From Trichosphaerium sp. ATCC 40318 (Eukaryota > Discosea > Flabellinia > Trichosidae): a stretch of 64,000 nucleotides of DNA. Each line of letters begins with the position of its first letter. Position 1 is the stretch's first letter. Positions 44,472 to 56,630 of this stretch are shown here, one piece after another. Position numbers and translations under genes: made by a program. The notes under the pieces were generated by a model. That model had not been told where the DNA came from, did no database searches, and saw nothing but the letters and a program-made list of their open reading frames with translations. The stretch is taken from NCBI GenBank assembly GCA_038496445.1, contig JALMLS010000420.1, positions 186,001 through 250,000 of the forward strand. Reading direction: 5' to 3'.

Positions 44472-46960
44472 TCATATCTCGTACATTCCCAAGTGGAATG
44501 CGGTACACACAAAGGCAACTATGGTAAACACAGTGTTGGTGAAAGCGTCGCTTTGTGAGGGAAACAAAAGTGATGGTGCTAGTTCAGTTTCTGTTGGCAG
44601 ACCAGTTGGTGAGCTGGTTGGAACAAAAGCACAAACACCATCAATAAGAATTGATTCTGTATCACATAAACAATCTGGACCACAAAAGTCTGAACCATCA
44701 CATTCCTCAGTTAAGTCATCGTGGATATTGTTACCACAATCTACAGAGTGCTAATGTTAGTATTTCTTCCGGTTTTATTGGCTCTCTAAATACGTACCGT
44801 TGGTAACATTCAATGGTAGGGAGACATTTATAATATATGGAGGTGTTGTTGAGTCAATAAAAAAGTCGATGAGAAACTCTAAGGTAACAGTGTGTTCACC
44901 GTTTAATGGACCAACTAAATCTAATTTTAGGTGCATTTCAAATTGGTTTGATTCATTGGCTTGTTGTAATATCTCGATAGTATTGTTACTGGTCATGTTG
45001 ATGCGCAAATTGCTTGGACTAAACAAAACTGTTAACAAGTCTAAAAACAACTTTTAAAAGCGTCACGTGCCTTGGGGTTTCAAAGGTAACTGTAGCATAT
45101 ACGCTTTGTTTTAAATCAAACAGAGTTTGTTCAGATGCGAATTCATTCGTTCGGTATGTTGTTGACAAAACCGAGGTGATGATAGACGGTTCAACTTGAG
45201 AAAAAAAAAAGTCAGAAAAAAAAACCAAAAAAAAAAATTCCCTCAAAAACACAAAGAAAACTACGTACTTGGACTACCGTTTATAATATATACCTTGGCT
45301 TCATCAGGGGCACCTATTAATATGTCATCAAACCTATCTCCATGCACATCTACGCATTTTAAAGTTGGGTTTGTTATATTTCCGTTGATGAATACTGTAT
45401 CATCATCTGTGAAATTTGATAAAAAGCTATGACGATCAAGAAGTCTGCTGACATTTTGTAATACTATAGTATTGCCGCTATCTTTATCAGTCAAAATCAA
45501 ATCCATTACTCCATCTCCGTTGAAGTCACATACTTCGATGAACTGACTAGAATTAGTAATATCATTTGTTATTATTCCTCCATCTCCGTCTTCAATCAAA
45601 GTAGTAAGATTGTACGGCTCTTCAATCTCAAGGTATCCTGTTTTACCCCGAAACAGATAGATCGTGCCTAAAACATGTGCGATTAATAGTTAGAATCGCT
45701 TATTCTTTGTACCTTGAGCTGTGCCAATAGCAAACTCTGCCAAGCTATCTCCAGTTATATCTGTTAACCCATTAATGGAACTCCCAAATTCATCTCCCTC
45801 ATTTGTGCCACATAAAATAAAACCCACTTGACCTGCTTTTGCTATGAAACCAGCTGACTCGCTCTCCGCTTCTTGGTAAGAAATTAATATCCATACACAT
45901 CCTGTATTATTTTCTGCAGCCACATGGCTCATGGCAAGCGAAGAGCCAGGATTAGGATTTCCTTCTTCCTGAAACCCGCTTATAGAACCTACAAAAGGAT
46001 TATTGTAAACTATACTGACTGGGCTTACCAATAAATGTTAGAACTTGTCCGAAATCGCCAGGCAATGCTCCAATGTGTACCGAGCCAGGAAATAGTTCAT
46101 CAGGAACGTTGTATACTGCGCCAGGAACAACATACGCTGTACTTCCACGGAAAAAGATAACTACAGTGCTATTGTCTGTATCGCCCTTTATCGAAGCGGC
46201 AACGTCGCCAATGCCATCTCCGTCGCCATCACCACCGGCCACTGACAACACATTCTGCGGATAAGTGAAATCTGGTTCAACTGCAAAATCTTGAACTCTT
46301 TTCCCATTGTTCAATCTTGTCGCACTACTTATACCTATATGTACCTTTTTTTATTATTATGGATCATTGTTGTAAACGCAACGTACTTGTCGCGCACCAA
46401 ACAGTCCCAGGATGAGATCATCAACACCATCTCCAGTAATATCGGACGTTGCAATCAGCTGCAAGTTCTGGTAAGAAATCACTTCAGTACAGTTCGCCTT
46501 ACCTTGCCTAGCATTTCACCTATCCCTCCCAAAGCAAGCGCCAATTCTTCTATGACATTTGCTCTTCCGTTTTGGAGTAGATCAAGCACATTGACACTAG
46601 TTGTCCCTAGGTTGGTAAGTATCAAACTGCAGCATAGTATCATACCAAACCGAAAAACATCTACTCCTGTCTGAATTGTGTGTATTCGCCCAAGTTCAAC
46701 TTCTTGTGAAGTAAACTTTGGAGCTCCAATGGTAAGCTGAACTGTTCCAGTTAAGCTCGTAAAAAGTGCACTACTTGCGTACACTCGCTGTTGTTGCGCA
46801 ACACCTCTATGGAGCTTCCGAATTGGAAATCACTAGCACCAGCAGTAAGAGTGGTAACTTTGTAACCATCTACGTGAGCTATGTCTATAGTTCGTCCTGT
46901 TGAGATGATTGAGCTTATGCACGCGTAATTTAGCTAACTTTAATGTGTACCCACTGTGTA
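44472..46960 (-). CDS. Surface protein A: FG-GAP propeller, Cys module, anchor tail
   Basis: Integrin-alpha-like FG-GAP repeats over nine or more exons: VDGYKVTTLTAGASDFQFGS, VQLTIGAPKFTSQEVELGR, SVAGGDGDGDGIGDVAASIK, DEFGSSINGLTDITGDSLAE, FIEVCDFNGDGVMDLILTDK and CVDVHGDRFDDILIGAPDEA. DxDxDGxxD loops are calcium-binding blades in this fold. A beta-rich region with many N-glycosylation sites follows, then the module CGNNIHDDLTEECDGSDF, CGPDCLCDTESIL, a short Ser/Thr/Pro linker and a hydrophobic end (NTVFTIVAFVCTVFHLGMYE) with no basic residues after it, as for a GPI signal. Stop 44472-44474. The first exon is not certain. It is the left arm of an inverted duplication with E. The intron at 45019-45070 is GC-AG. 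Confidence 0.7.
45019..45070 (-). other. GC-AG intron in gene A
   Basis: The donor is CCAAG|GCACGTGACG and the acceptor is TTTAG. It joins TVTFETP to SPSNLRINMTSNN in frame. The unspliced frame hits a stop at the end of the intron. The same intron is kept in gene E (58582-58633). Confidence 0.7.
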
Positions 46961-47336
46961 CGACCAATAAAGGCAAATAATGAAAACTCTGTTTGCGTCT
47001 AGGCCTAACCATCGTAAATACTGGAGTTAGGCGCTATTTATGTACTTTTGTACATTCCAAAGAGAGTAAGTAACGAAAAAAAAAGGAGCAAACATGGTTT
47101 GCTATCCGATAGTCAAACACTTTCAAGAGGAAAACAAGATCACCCTAGCTGAGCTATGTAGGGAGGGTTTTGCTGCTTACGTATAAGTTGCGTAATCGCT
47201 CACTAAACCACGTGGTCATACTTTGTAAGCACAGGCAGAAATACTTGATTGATTCATTCCGTATAAGTTGGATGTTTTAAGTCTTTTATCATTCTAACGT
47301 AATTCAAACAACTCAGCACCTCAGCTCTTTCAAAAA
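46961..47336. other. Divergent promoter region between A and B
   Basis: Upstream DNA of genes A (-) and B (+). The part near 46961-47000 is still homologous to the start of gene E. An ATG frame at 47095 (MVCYPIVKHFQEENKITLAE) ending at a GTATAAG donor could be an exon but has no support. One CACGTG near 47213. Confidence 0.45.
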
Positions 47337-49747
47337 ATGTATTGTATTTCGAAAATATTGGTTTTGTGCGTTCTAGGTACGCGTGATAAACAGAAATCGC
47401 TCTGATTCTAGATTACACGATGAATAGAAATCACTCTGACTTTATGTAGTTTCTATTGTTGTAGGCATGCACTTGGAGCCAGTGTTAGTTGGTCGTATTC
47501 AAGGGCGCCCTGAAGAAGGATTTGGGAACCCTTTCTATGCAGATAACGTGTTCGGTGCGCAACTTGTTAGATTGAAATACTACTTTTTCTCACTCGATGA
47601 AGGCGCCATACTTTCAGGAGCGCCACAAAGAGATACCATTAGTGGTATCCAGGGCTTTGGAGCGTTTCAACAGTTTCAGAAGAGTGCCATGAAAGGCACC
47701 CAATCATTGGATGAGGTGCCACACACTACCACCCAGCATGTTCCAACACTGCAACGGAGAGATGCTGGTTTTGGAACAAACGTAAGAACTCGCACTGGTT
47801 AATTTTGCTAACTTTTCAATCAAGCTATCTCGCGCAATTTTGGGAGGAATGGTGAGAATTTTTGCCAAATTGCCTGGTAAACCTGTAAGTATTATTGTGT
47901 TGTCTGAATCTAACAACCATGTAGATTTATGTGTATCTCGATAATTCAACAGATCAACCTGCACAATTATACATAGATGGAGAGTTGTGCTTCGAGTTTG
48001 TGCTTGGACAGAACAGACCAAATGGAACTGTTGGGATTATGATGCAATGTGATAACCTTTACGCATTTGATGCGAATTTGGAAATGCTAGATGTAAACAC
48101 TTCTACATCAATACTAGACACCCCAAATATCAACACCCAAATATTTCTTGATGGTTTAGAAATCTTGGGCTACTACCGTGCGTTTGTTTTTTGTTTTATA
48201 CAAATACCTATTCACAAATTGTTAACCAAGTACCATTCTAGATACGACTAATAACTCATATCCAACTTTAAAACAATATCTTAATGACCAATCTACCCGT
48301 GTAGTTGTCATAACAGACGAATCAAATCCAGTTGTGCGTGATGAAAACATTCAACCAGTTGGAACATCGGGATTAAGTTTCAATGTGGACATGTATATTA
48401 CATCAAGCACACAAGTCGGACACACTGAGACAAGCTTTTTTCTTGTATTCACTGACAATAATCGTGAGTTGGGATTGCTTAAATCGTAGATAGTCGTCTT
48501 ACTGTTATTTTAGAGACAATAAAGGTGATGGAAGTACCAACCAATTATTTAAATGCTCCTGTTGAATTATTTGAGATATACAATGACATGTGTCCTCAAG
48601 GAGAACAAGTCCACGTGACTTCAGGGAAATTAGACGGAGACACTTACAATGACCTTGTGTTCGCTTGTAATAGTGAAATTTTGCGTTTAAGTGGAAGTGA
48701 ACTAGCTGGCGTAGAGCAAGGAGCGAAATTGATCCTGTCTGAACTCAACATTGTGAAGCAAGCAGTAGACAATAATATTACTGGTATACAATCAGCTGAT
48801 GTTGATAACGATGGTATAGATGAAGTGATAGTAGGCAGTCTTAATGCAGACATGTCAGCTTACAACATGGGTACGAGCAACAAATTGCAATGATGTTTCT
48901 AACCTTAAACTTGTAGGAACGCTCGGGGAACCAGTTTATACCATAGAAGTAGTTGACTCTAACGATGAGGTAATGAGTACCAATGTGTTTGATAGACGTC
49001 AAAAAAGATTTTTGCGTGCAACATTCGACGATATGAGGTAAACGTTTTTGTTGGCACATTGTTTAAGAATTGTTCCTCACATAATTGTTACAGAAATGGA
49101 AACGTCAACGTCATTGATGTCACTGTGAATGGTGTCACTGTAGATTTCACTGTAACTACTCAGATAATCGAAGGGTCAGTAGTAGTGAGGGTAGACTATG
49201 TTCGCGATACAACTGATAGTGTCGAAAATGTTGTCATTGTGTTGACTCGCTCCGAACACCCGTTCATTTCAAAGCAATTTAACATTGGCAGCATTATAAG
49301 TATAACTTCTGGTGCGTATTGTAAACTGTTCTTAACAAACTGTGTATCAAACTAACTCATTAAACAGACTGTGGGAATGGTAACTTTGATTCGGTCACTG
49401 AAGAGTGTGAAGGTACACCTGGGTGTTCTTATGATTGTCTGTGTGAAACTGCTTACTTGGGCAATGGAACTTGTGTACCTCCTCCAACAACTTCACCAAC
49501 AACAAATGCACCAACGACAGAGTCTCCTGCAATGAGGTCAACGACTGAGGCTCCTTTTTTCATTACTGAAGCACCTGAGACTTCTGTGATGCCAACTGCA
49601 TCTGTTCCAGTTGCTTTGTCTCCATCAAACCCGGTAACAGTTCCGTCAAAGTCCATAACAAGTGGCTCTTCAAAGAATGCCTTCACAAATGTGATTAGTG
49701 TTATTATCGCAATTTGTGTTGTATTTGCCACCGCCCTGTCCTATTAA
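47337..49747 (+). CDS. Surface protein B: leader, beta domains, Cys module, Thr stalk, anchor tail
   Basis: The only plus-strand member with a clear 5' exon: MYCISKILVLCVLG, donor CTAG|GTACGC. Then LVGRIQGRPEEGFGNPF, GTQSLDEVPHTTTQHVP, ANFSIKLSRAILGGMVRIFA, QPAQLYIDGELCFEFVLGQN, GTVGIMMQCDNLYAFDANLE (possibly a concanavalin-like sandwich), then ELFEIYNDMCPQG with FG-GAP-like KLDGDTYNDLVFACNSE and VDNDGIDEVIVGSLNADM. The Cys module CGNGNFDSVTEECEGTPG, CSYDCLCETAYLGNGTC is followed by a Thr/Pro stalk and a tail AFTNVISVIIAICVVFATAL ending SY, typical of GPI signals. Likely an anchored, glycosylated surface protein; ligand unknown. The exon near 47765-47890 is approximate. Confidence 0.65.
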
Positions 49748-50471
49748 TAAAAACCAATTTTGCATAGTTACTTTAGTACCTAGTGACACCAATAGAGTAC
49801 CACGGATATGATTTTTCTTAACTAAACAAGACGGTCACTTACCATGGATGGAGTGACTTGGAAGATATAAATCCTCACTAGCGTGTTGCGTTTGACCCAC
49901 ATATACGTTACTCTTCCTCCAAACCTGCCTTTTTGCTTACTCTGTCCCTTGTTGGTTCTAACTTAGGTTGTCTTTTAATTTTTGTTCTTTGTTTTTACAC
50001 TGTTGCTCTTCATTTTACAAAATTGAGTTTGGTGTTTCTAACAAAAAGTACCAACCCCTCCGTTTATTACTCTATGAAACGTTAAAGGGCACACGAAAGA
50101 TGAGAATATGTGGAAGAGAGACGCGGCCTTAGTTACGCTATTGTGACATACGTAATACATTCAGAATACATTTGTGTATTTCGTCAAAGTTCACAATGAA
50201 TATCTTAGTGGAAATACTTGGAAAAAATGCATACTGAACATGGTGACGTTACACGTTACACTCTACAAGAAGCATACGTCTGAAAAAGGTTTGGGATTTT
50301 GCTAGAACTTATTACAAAATTGGAAATGTAAATTTATGCAATAAAACTTGGGCATGTGATTTTTTCAACAACTATTATTTTGGCATAACTTCCGCAATGA
50401 AAGACGAGTGTTAGAAACGTTTTGTGGTGCTTTCAGATCACATGTTACCATTGACATATCAAAAACAATAT
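49748..50471. other. Intergenic, convergent ends of B and C
   Basis: About 720 bp between the stop codons of B (+) and C (-). AT-rich, no gene or repeat recognised. Confidence 0.5.
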
Positions 50472-52783
50472 TTATGCGACAGTACAGTGTACTACTAGTA
50501 TCCACAAAACTAAGAAGAATGATACAATATGCGTTGGTGAGTTGCTTGTAATTGTTGATATTGTAATTGGTGGGGTTGTATTTGGTGATGTTGTGGTTGA
50601 ACCAAATGTAGTTGATACTACTATTGATGTTGGTGATGTTGTTGTTGTTTGAGAAGTAGTGGGTGCATTTGTAGTCGATTGAGAAGTAGTGGGTGCATCT
50701 GTTGTCGGTATCATTGTTGGAGGTACACAAAATCCATTACCCAAGTATGATGTGAAACACAGACATTCATTGTCACATCCAATTGTACCATCACACTCTT
50801 CAGTGTTTGAGTCGAATACACCATTTCCACAATCTGTTTAGACAATGTCAATATTTACAAGAGTTCCAATGTTCTTGTTTTACAAAGTACTTACTTGATG
50901 AAATGTTGATTGTATGACTCACGTTAAATGAAACATCAACAAAAGGGTATTCAGTCATACTCAACATGATATTTACATTTTCTTCACTATCAGTGGTATT
51001 ACGTTTGTAGTCCATTACCAATACTATTGATCCATTGATGCGCTCAGAAGTTTTTTTATACGCAATTGTATTATCATTCACAGTGACTTTTGCTATGTCG
51101 ATGTTTTGGCTTCTGAGGTTGAAACATGAGCAGCTCAAAACAAAAAAAAGAAAAATCAAGCTTGTACTACAAGACGGAAAACCCTTCTTTGGAGAGTATC
51201 GAACATATTGGAATCATTTGCAGTTGACAATGTAAGCACCTCAAGTTGATACGCTGGCGTTTTGAGGATTCCTAAAAGTTGTGTTAAAACAAAATAAAAA
51301 AGAGCTGTAGTTTTTAGTACCTGTTTTATAAGCAATGACCGATGGAACTCCAGAAATACCAATTTCATCAATACCGTCTTTGTTAAAGTCACAACTTTGA
51401 AACCCAGTCATGTTGACAGGAGCTTGTGCCACCTGTGCTGTGATTTCTGACATATTCAATTGTGTTCTGTTTTCGAAACTGATAGAGCGACCAGGAATCC
51501 AAAAGAATGTTCTGTCGTTGAGGCAACCGAATGCACTATCTGTTATATTATCTCGGTCATATTTCCCTGACTTCATAACCAAAGCTCTTTCAGGACAGAT
51601 GTCGTTGTACAACTTAATCGATTGACTTTGGGCATTTGACCCATTGATTGATATTGTTTGTGGTGTAACATATTCTAAAGCAACGTGTTAATACTTAATT
51701 GTAAACCCCCAAGACTATACGTTTGTCGTTTTGGATATAGAGGAGAAAAGAATCCTCATTTTGGACCATTTGGTAAGCTGCCATGACACGGTAGTCTAAT
51801 ACAACTCTGATACCAAAAGTTGATTCTGGTTCAAAGTCATCAGCATGTACAATCTGTTTCAGTTTGTTTAAAACGAAATACAGAACTGTAGATTGGTTGT
51901 TGTGCTTGTAATAGGCCGGATACATCTCATTACTAGTAGCTATATTGATGCTTAGAAGAACATTGGTCACGTGTTTTAACTAAGACGTACTGAAATACCC
52001 CAAGATTTGTAAACCATCAATGATTAATTGTAATTTAACAGTGGTGTTGTCAAGTATCGACGTTGATGTTTCTGCAGCGTACATTTGGGGAGTGATAATA
52101 AACGAGTATAATTGGTCACATTGTGCCATTATCCCGATGTTTCCATTGAGCTTATTCAGCGCAATCTCAAAGTTATAAACTCTCTCTCCGTCCAAGATTA
52201 GTTGTGCTGGTTGAGCGCTTGAACCATGAGTGTATATGTAAATCTACATAACAGTAAAGATACAGTACATCTATTTCAGTAGGTACCTTTCCTCGACCTG
52301 GTATAATAGTAAAAGTGTATTGTACTCCTTGAAACACTACGCTTGCAAGCTTGATAGAAAAGTTAGCAGTAGAGGGAGCCATGATTTCGTACATTTGTTC
52401 CTAAATACGAATTTGGAAGTGCAGGTGAGGGAAGATGTTGTGTGGTTGTATGAGGAACATCTTCTAGAGATGAAGTGCCAACTAAACTAAGTGAGCGGAG
52501 AATATTCCGTAGTGATTGAAGTTAGTTACCAGGTACATTTTTTACAAAACTGTTAAACGACCCAAAGTTCAAAACTGAGCCCTTTCTTTGCCGTGGAGCT
52601 GACACGTCAAAATTATCTACAGCTTAAGTAAGCAAAAACCGAGTACGATCATAAAAAGAAACATGGCGTACCTAGATCGTTAGACGCAACAAATGACTCT
52701 CCAAAGCTGGCATCAACTATTCCTGTTATGGTGAAGAGCTCAGAAGGCTCCGCAAGCTTACTAAGTGAAGTTGAAACTATAAA
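50472..52783 (-). CDS. Surface protein C, 5' exon missing
   Basis: Same architecture as B. First recognisable exon, after an acceptor at 52784: SLSKLAEPSELFTITGIVD, GESFVASNDLG. Then KGSVLNFGSFNSFVKNVPG, GTSSLEDVPHTTTQHLPSP, NFSIKLASVVFQGVQYTFTI, GNIGIMAQCDQLYSFIITPQ, SGKYDRDNITDSAFGCLNDR, FNKDGIDEIGISGVPSVIAY, EENVNIMLSMTEYPFVDVSF, a Cys module CGNGVFDSNTEECDGTIG, stalk TTDAPTTSQSTTNAPTTSQ and tail HIVSFFLVLWILVVHCTVA. Upstream of the acceptor lies a segment shared with intron 1 of gene F, but the leader exon is absent: gene D begins head to head only 250 bp away. So C is probably 5'-truncated, or uses an unseen leader. Confidence 0.6.
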
Positions 52784-52827
52784 CTGTAAGATTTGATTAT
52801 CACGGACTATACGTCGACATCCCCAAA

Positions 52828-52990
52828 AACATTTCTGTTTTGTTGCAAAAAAGCCGAAAATGGTGTGAGTTTTCTGTAAACGACAAATTGGTGAAAGTGG
52901 CTGCAAGTGTACTAGGTCTCTTTGTAAAGACACCCACACCGACAGGAAACTAAGCCCATTTTAGGGTTTGTTTGACTTTCGTTCATAAAA
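52828..52990. repeat. Intron-1 segment shared by C and F
   Basis: About 150 bp (52828-52990) match 62425-62580 at high identity in the same orientation. In F this lies inside intron 1. Homology ends at about 52990, where the sequence turns into the upstream side of gene D. Confidence 0.75.
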
Positions 52991-53032
52991 GAAGAAATAA
53001 CTAACTTATTGTGCAGTTTCTGTTGCTTTCAG

Positions 53033-55293
53033 CGACCTATCAGATCCCGTACTGTATGCACGTATTCAAGGGGACACTTCAGGCGGTTTTGGAAGCCCAT
53101 TTTTGGCCAGCAACGACTTTGGTATGTCATGTTTTTATTGTGAACATTTGCTGACTTAAATCAGATTACATTACAATCTCGTCACCGTTGTTAGACAAGC
53201 AAGGAATAGAAAACTTCGGAGGTATTTACAAAATACCCACAAGTTTTCAAGGTAAACAACTATTTATAAATCTACGTAATTTATTATTAGGTGAACAATT
53301 AATTGAAGACATACAACACGACCTCATTCAAGACATTCCAGCCGAGTCACTCAATAATGCTGTTCTTGGAACTAATGTACTTTATCGAGAGTGTTTTACC
53401 ACTAACCTCAATCAAGATTGGCCTTTCTATTGTTGGAGGAGTGGAGCACACTATGACCACAATAGCAAATGGAAACAAGGTGCATCTTACTTTTTTGTCA
53501 TATCATTTACTAATCCTTGTGTAGATTTTTGTGTATTCTAATTCAACAGCTCAACCAGCAACTCTGATCATGGGCGAGTTTTGTAACAAGTTCATGACCG
53601 CTCAGTATGCACATGATGGAAATGTTGGGGTTGTCGCAGAATGCATAAACGCAGTTATTTCGTTTGTTGTGACTCCAGCTATGCATGTTCAAGGGGTATC
53701 AACAGATTTAAACTCCAATTCTTTTGCTCGTTTTCAACATATCGTTGGTGGTTTGCAACTGTTGGGGTACTACTGTACGGTACAAAATGTACACCGCCTG
53801 ATACTAAATGCATTGTAGATACAACCAATGAAATATATCCCATGTTTTTCACACGTGACAATCAATCTACCTTCATATTTATCGCTACCGACAAAACAAA
53901 GCAAGTAGTACGGATCACCGACTTTCAAGGACCTCATGGGTTCACAATAGAATTGAACTTTAATGTTACATCAGCTACACAAGTTGGACACAACGAGAGC
54001 ACTATTGTTCTTATGGTTTCTGACAATAATCGTAAGTTTTTAGTTTGTTTGTAATATTATGGTCTTCTTAAACACTTTTTTAGAGACATTAAGGCTGATG
54101 TCAATAGCAATTAATGATTCTAATGCAACTGAATTGTTTGAGATACACAATGATGTGTGTACACAAGGACAGGTCTTTATGACATCAGGGAACTTGGACA
54201 GAGATGATATTATTGATTATGGCTTCGGTTGTCCTGGCAATAATCTATTTGGTTGGATAAGTGGAACACAGCTTGACAGCATTGAACAAGGTTCAAAATT
54301 AATCATGTCCGAGATCAGTAATCATGTGACGCTTGGACTCACAACAATCACTGGTGTACAATGTCAGGATTCAAACAGTGACGGTGTTGATGAACTTGTT
54401 GTTGGATCAGTTCCATATATTTCATGGTACAACATGGGTACAATGCAATACTGTTTGAATACAATCACTAACTTTGCGTTTTAGCAACACTCAAACAACC
54501 AATGTATCAAATTGATTCATTCAAATCAAACAATTTGACATCTGTCACAGCTGATTTTGATACACGTCAAACAAGAATCTTGGTTGTCACAATTGATACT
54601 TTAGAGTATGTCTAAAGTGGTTACCTGACCTACCCTATCTGACTGTGTTCACTTATTTGCAAACTAGGGATCAAGATATTCAACTCAATGACATCACAGT
54701 AAATGGTGATAACGTCACATATACCAATACATCTCAACAGACCAATGGATCAATGTTATTGACAGTGGAGTACAAACGTAATACCACTGATAGTGAAGAA
54801 AATGTAAATATCATGTTGAGTATGACTGAATACCCTTTCGTTGATGTTTCATTTAACGTGAGTCATACAATCAACATTTCATCAAGTGCGTACTTTGTAA
54901 AACAAGAACATTGGAACTCTCGTAAATACTGACATTATCTAAACAGATTGTGGAAATGGTGTATTCGACTCAAACACTGAAGAGTGTGACAATACAATTG
55001 GATGTGGCGATGAATGTCTGTGTTTCACATCACACTTGGGTAATGGATCTTGTGTACCTCCTCCAACAATGATACCGACAACAGATGCACCCACTACTTC
55101 TCACCCAACAACAGATGTACCAACTACTTCTCAACCGACAACAACATCACCAACATCAATAGTATCAACCACAGCGTCACCAAGTACAACCCCACCAATT
55201 ACAATATCAAGGATTACAAGCAACTCGCCAAGGTGGCTTACATCGCATTTATCACTATTGACGCTTGTCATTTATTATTGTGTATTTATGTAA
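53033..55293 (+). CDS. Surface protein D, 5' exon missing
   Basis: Begins at an acceptor (TTTCAG|CGACCTATC): SDPVLYARIQGDTSGGFGSP, ASNDFG. Then ESLNNAVLGTNV, LTSIKIGLSIVGGVEHTMTT, QPATLIMGEFCNKFM, GNVGVVAECINAVISFVVTP, DKTKQVVRITDFQGPHGFTI, SGNLDRDDIIDYGFGCPGNN, DSNSDGVDELVVGSVPYISW, EENVNIMLSMTEYPFVDVSF, Cys module CGNGVFDSNTEECDNTIG, stalk TTDAPTTSHPTTDVPTTSQ and tail WLTSHLSLLTLVIYYCVFM. No leader exon exists between this acceptor and gene C, so D looks 5'-truncated like C. Its 3' half is nearly identical to gene G on the other strand. Confidence 0.6.
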
Positions 55294-55340
55294 AGACATC
55301 CAAGTAAATAAATGCCCATCAAACGTTTCATAAAACGGTG
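54480..55340. repeat. Inverted repeat arm (gene D 3' half)
   Basis: Matches the reverse complement of about 63120-64000 with near identity, from the LKQPMYQIDSFKSNNLTSV exon to the trailer GTACTTGTGAGTCTCAAAAA. The partner may continue past the window end. Confidence 0.85.
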
Positions 55341-56630
55341 TACTTGTGAGTCTCAAAAATAAGTAAAACAGTATGTGCGCGGTAAACTGGCTTTACGAAA
55401 ACTTTTTTGCATTTGTCGACTTTTTTGTCTTCACTGGTACGTGGCCATTGGTGACAATACAAGTAGTCACCAGGAATTGCATTATGTGCATTTAAACAAT
55501 TAGAAGAAGGAACTTTCAAATTCTCTACTTTTTTTCCCCACGTGTTGAAACTGCTCATTGTATAAGTGTGAAATGAAAACGTAAACTCAGGGTTTTTAAT
55601 TAGTGATGTTATATAAGGAAGTCTGGCTTACAACTACTCCAAAGATCATTAACCAACCCATTCCTCAGTTGTTGCCCAAAGACAGTACAAGTGTATTTAA
55701 TGTACTGGTAAGTGGCTAAAATGAAGCTAGAATAGCTACATTGCACTCTTCTCTCCATGTCTACTACATTACCAGCAGAAAACAAACATGCGCCTTGATT
55801 GTTCTCGCTTGGGAGGTGAACCTGCACTTTCACTCATTTGTAAGAAAATACTGTGATTTTCGATTAAAAAACGAGTTCGACTTGAACCTATTATTTTTAT
55901 TGCAAAGACCGTTTAAAAGGCCGTTTTGGAAACATCTCTACGTTTTTTTTAAGTCGTTTTTTCATTCAAATCTCATCACAGTTGGCAGTTTATCATGATT
56001 AGCTATTTCACTCTATTTTGCTTCCTCACTTTACGTGTGTTTCTGGTAATTTATGTACCACATCAATCTCTAAAGTTATTGGAATTGACGCGGATCAGCA
56101 CCAAAAAATTTATCGATAATTCCAATTTTGAGTTCGTCATTAATACTCATAAGCAAAACCTTTTTCATCCCTCATACTTGTTACGATGGGTACTTTAGAC
56201 ATGTTTTGGTTTGTTAACAAGAAGTACATGCCCTCAGTGACAAACAATACCGAGCTGAAAATTGGGATTGGGTCAATTCTAGTGTCAGGTTTTCGCCAAG
56301 CTTGCGGAACGCATACAATATGCCAGTGTTTGAGGATTGGCATAAGACGGGTTTGGGAGCCAAGTACTCGTAGGCAATGGCGGCACCACGGCTTTTCATG
56401 ATTGAATTTTATACAGTTCTATTCGTTCATCACTTATTGCCCAAAATATCACTCAAAAGTCGACTTGGTAGCGATTCTTTAATGTTTTTAAGGTAATATG
56501 GTCTCCACCCTCAAAAACAATAAAACTATTATGACTGGAGGATGTTTGACTTGCAAATAATTTCGGCCAGGTTTTTCGACACTTACTTGCTTTGGAATGT
56601 ACTCAAGTAGAAGAATACTACTTAATTAAT
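55294..56630. other. Spacer between D and E
   Basis: Mostly non-coding. A minus-strand frame at 55328-55558 (MSSFNTWGKKVENLKVPSSN, YCHQWPRTSEDKKVDKCKKV) is possible but short; part of its 3' region recurs at 59925-59990 and 63110-63160, so it is probably repeat-derived trailer DNA. One CACGTG near 55541. No other gene is supported. Confidence 0.4.

Larger units (their letters stand above)
44215..46980. repeat. Left arm of large inverted duplication (gene A)
   Basis: Reverse complement of 56690-59430. Identity is nearly complete from 44215 to about 45980 and much lower beyond. The arms are separated by about 9.7 kb carrying genes B, C and D. Confidence 0.85.

Noticed and set aside
47095-47190. 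ATG frame reading MVCYPIVKHFQEEN as first exon of gene B
   Set aside because: It is not a secretory leader, and the exon at 47337 gives a leader with a fitting GTACGC donor and phase.
50365-50730. Asn/Thr-rich frame of 121 codons (and similar ones at 55050, 60093, 63176)
   Set aside because: Frame-shifted reading of the Thr/Pro stalk codons (ACA/ACT repeats) of the real genes.
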